From assembly GCA_002010925.1 (NCBI GenBank), contig MTLR01000144.1:1-6504 (forward strand): 6,504 nucleotides of DNA. The letters run 5' to 3'. How positions within the stretch are numbered: position 1 is the first letter of the stretch; each line of letters starts with the position of its first letter. Made by a program: the position numbers and the translations under genes. Shown here in pieces: positions 5,303 through 6,504 of this stretch. Below the pieces are notes generated by a model. The model ran no database searches. It was not told where the DNA came from and worked only from the letters and a program-made list of their open reading frames with translations. This stretch comes from Candidatus Bathyarchaeota archaeon JdFR-04 (GTDB lineage: Archaea; Thermoproteota; Bathyarchaeia; Bathyarchaeales; UBA233).

Positions 5303-6504
5303 ATGGTAGAAAATGTTGAGGAACTTATCAAGGCTCACGAAGGGATTAGGCGAGAAGTATACTTCGATATAGAAAACTCCAGCCCTGTCCCAAAAGAAGT
5401 TATCGAGGCTATGCTCCCATACTTTACCACTCGAGGATATGGTAATCCCGCATTAACCCATAAGCCGGGCTGGGAAGCCTATGAAGCTATAATGAAATCC
5501 GCCCAGAAAATCGCCAAATACATAGGCGCAAAAAACCCTGAAGAAATAACCTTCACCCCAGGCGAAACCGAAGCCAATAACCTTGCGTTAATGGGGACAA
5601 CCCTAACTTCAGGCAATAAAGGTAGGAAAATAGTTATCTCGGAAGTTGAACCCGTGGCTGTGCTTCACATAGCAGAACTACTCCAAGAAAGATTCGGCTA
5701 TAAAACAGTGAAAATCCCAGTAAACAACGAAGGTCTCATTAACTTAAAAAAACTGGAGAAGGAGGTTGATAAGGAAACAGCAATAGTCAGCATAGCCGCG
5801 GTAAACCCGGAGATCGGAACAATCCAACCGATAAAAGAAGCCGCTGAAATAGCCAAAACACGAAACCCGAACATAATCTTTCACACCGACTTCTCCGACG
5901 CTTACGGAAAAATAAGGATAAACCTATCCAAAACAAAAATTGACCTAGCAACCCTAAGCAGCTACAAAATCCTTGGACCAAAAGGAATAGGCGGTCTCTA
6001 CGTAAAAGAAGGAACAAAAATTGAAAAAATCTTGGAGGGGCAGATAGCCACCCAGAGGCTTTGGCCGGGCATAGAGAATACTCCCCTAATAGTGGGATTC
6101 GCTAAAGCATCTGAACTGATTTTCGAGAACTTTGAGGAAAATTTGGCACATATCCGTAAGCTCCGCGACAAGCTTATCAACGGGATTCTTTTACAAATAG
6201 CTGACACACTTTTGAACGGACCAAAAGGAAACCTGAGGGCCCCCGACAATGTGAACATAAGCTTTCTACATTGTGAGGGCGAAGCTTTAACCATCGAGTT
6301 GAGCCTAAAAGGAGTTTATGTTTCCAGCGGTAGCGCTTGTACGCGTAGGCTTCTGCAGCCTAGTCACATTTTAGTGGCCATTGGCAGAAAGTTCGAGGAG
6401 GCACATGGAAGCATTCTGATGAAAGTGACGCGTTTGCATACGGAAGAAGACATAGATTACGCGCTAGATGTTTTCCCAGAAGCCGTCCAACGAATTAGGA
6501 AGAT
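5303..6504 (+). CDS. Divergent NifS/cysteine-desulfurase-fold PLP enzyme (C-terminus beyond window)
   Basis: From ATG at 5303, preceded by GGAAAGG, 400 codons are open to the right edge. The start YFDIENSSPVPKEV (20-33), FTPGETEANNLA (84-95), EIGTIQPI (170-177), FHTDFSDAYGK (193-203), SYKILGPKGIGGLYV (220-234) and VSSGSACTRRLLQPSH (340-355) align with class V aminotransferase-fold cysteine desulfurases, which move sulfur from cysteine to Fe-S, tRNA-thiolation or cofactor pathways. PLP lysine K222 and loop cysteine C346 are kept. By hand alignment with E. coli IscS, the PLP-stacking His is P117, the Asn before EIG is P169, the Gln near the PLP ring is D199, and the His before the lysine is Y221. 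The Arg in the C-terminal IRFSLGR-like motif appears lost (ILMKVTR, 371-377). A desulfurase with altered chemistry, another lyase, or a non-catalytic paralog are all possible. Confidence 0.85.
   Translation, partial: MVENVEELIKAHEGIRREVYFDIENSSPVPKEVIEAMLPYFTTRGYGNPALTHKPGWEAYEAIMKSAQKIAKYIGAKNPEEITFTPGETEANNLALMGTTLTSGNKGRKIVISEVEPVAVLHIAELLQERFGYKTVKIPVNNEGLINLKKLEKEVDKETAIVSIAAVNPEIGTIQPIKEAAEIAKTRNPNIIFHTDFSDAYGKIRINLSKTKIDLATLSSYKILGPKGIGGLYVKEGTKIEKILEGQIATQRLWPGIENTPLIVGFAKASELIFENFEENLAHIRKLRDKLINGILLQIADTLLNGPKGNLRAPDNVNISFLHCEGEALTIELSLKGVYVSSGSACTRRLLQPSHILVAIGRKFEEAHGSILMKVTRLHTEEDIDYALDVFPEAVQRIRK

Noticed and set aside
5787..6294. Two minus-strand ORFs (76 and 98 codons)
   Set aside because: Both lie inside the NifS-like gene, whose plus-strand frame contains the conserved lysine and other motifs; their compositions look like shadows.

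Overview
The window looks archaeal. It encodes a full-length ABCE1/RLI ribosome-splitting ATPase, a protein universal in archaea and eukaryotes and absent from bacteria. It also has a short archaeal-type triosephosphate isomerase (228 aa), TATA-like boxes about 25 bases ahead of likely start sites, and purine-rich ribosome binding sites. TTG or GTG starts are used alongside ATG. A TACK-group lineage (for example Bathyarchaeia) is my guess; the sequence alone does not settle it. There is no sign of a mobile element, CRISPR array, rRNA or tRNA.

Layout. Positions 1-4926 are read leftward on the minus strand. In transcription order they hold an isoaspartyl peptidase/asparaginase-family Ntn hydrolase (4926-3943), a 24-residue extremely acidic micropeptide gene (3848-3774), ABCE1 (3670-1859), cytidine deaminase (1856-1422), triosephosphate isomerase (1368-682), and the first 220 codons of a DUF89/ARMT1-type metal-dependent phosphatase (from 662, running off the left edge). 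Gaps from ABCE1 onward are 2, 53 and 19 bases, so ABCE1-cdd-tpiA-DUF89 is probably one operon. It joins ribosome recycling, pyrimidine salvage, central carbon metabolism and probably metabolite repair.

A 376-base divergent intergenic region (4927-5302) carries a promoter for each flanking gene. It also holds a GC-richer stretch at about 5138-5200 that can fold into a compact three-way structure, and a perfect CTTAAC-ACC-GTTAAG palindrome next to the TATA box of the rightward gene. That gene (5303 to the right edge, incomplete) is a NifS-fold PLP enzyme. It keeps the PLP lysine and the loop cysteine but has lost several residues considered essential in cysteine desulfurases.

The most unusual item is the micropeptide: two perfect 11-residue tandem units (EEEDWEEEEEW) behind the strongest Shine-Dalgarno sequence in the window. 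It lies directly upstream of the ribosome-recycling gene, which suggests, without proving, a regulatory link.
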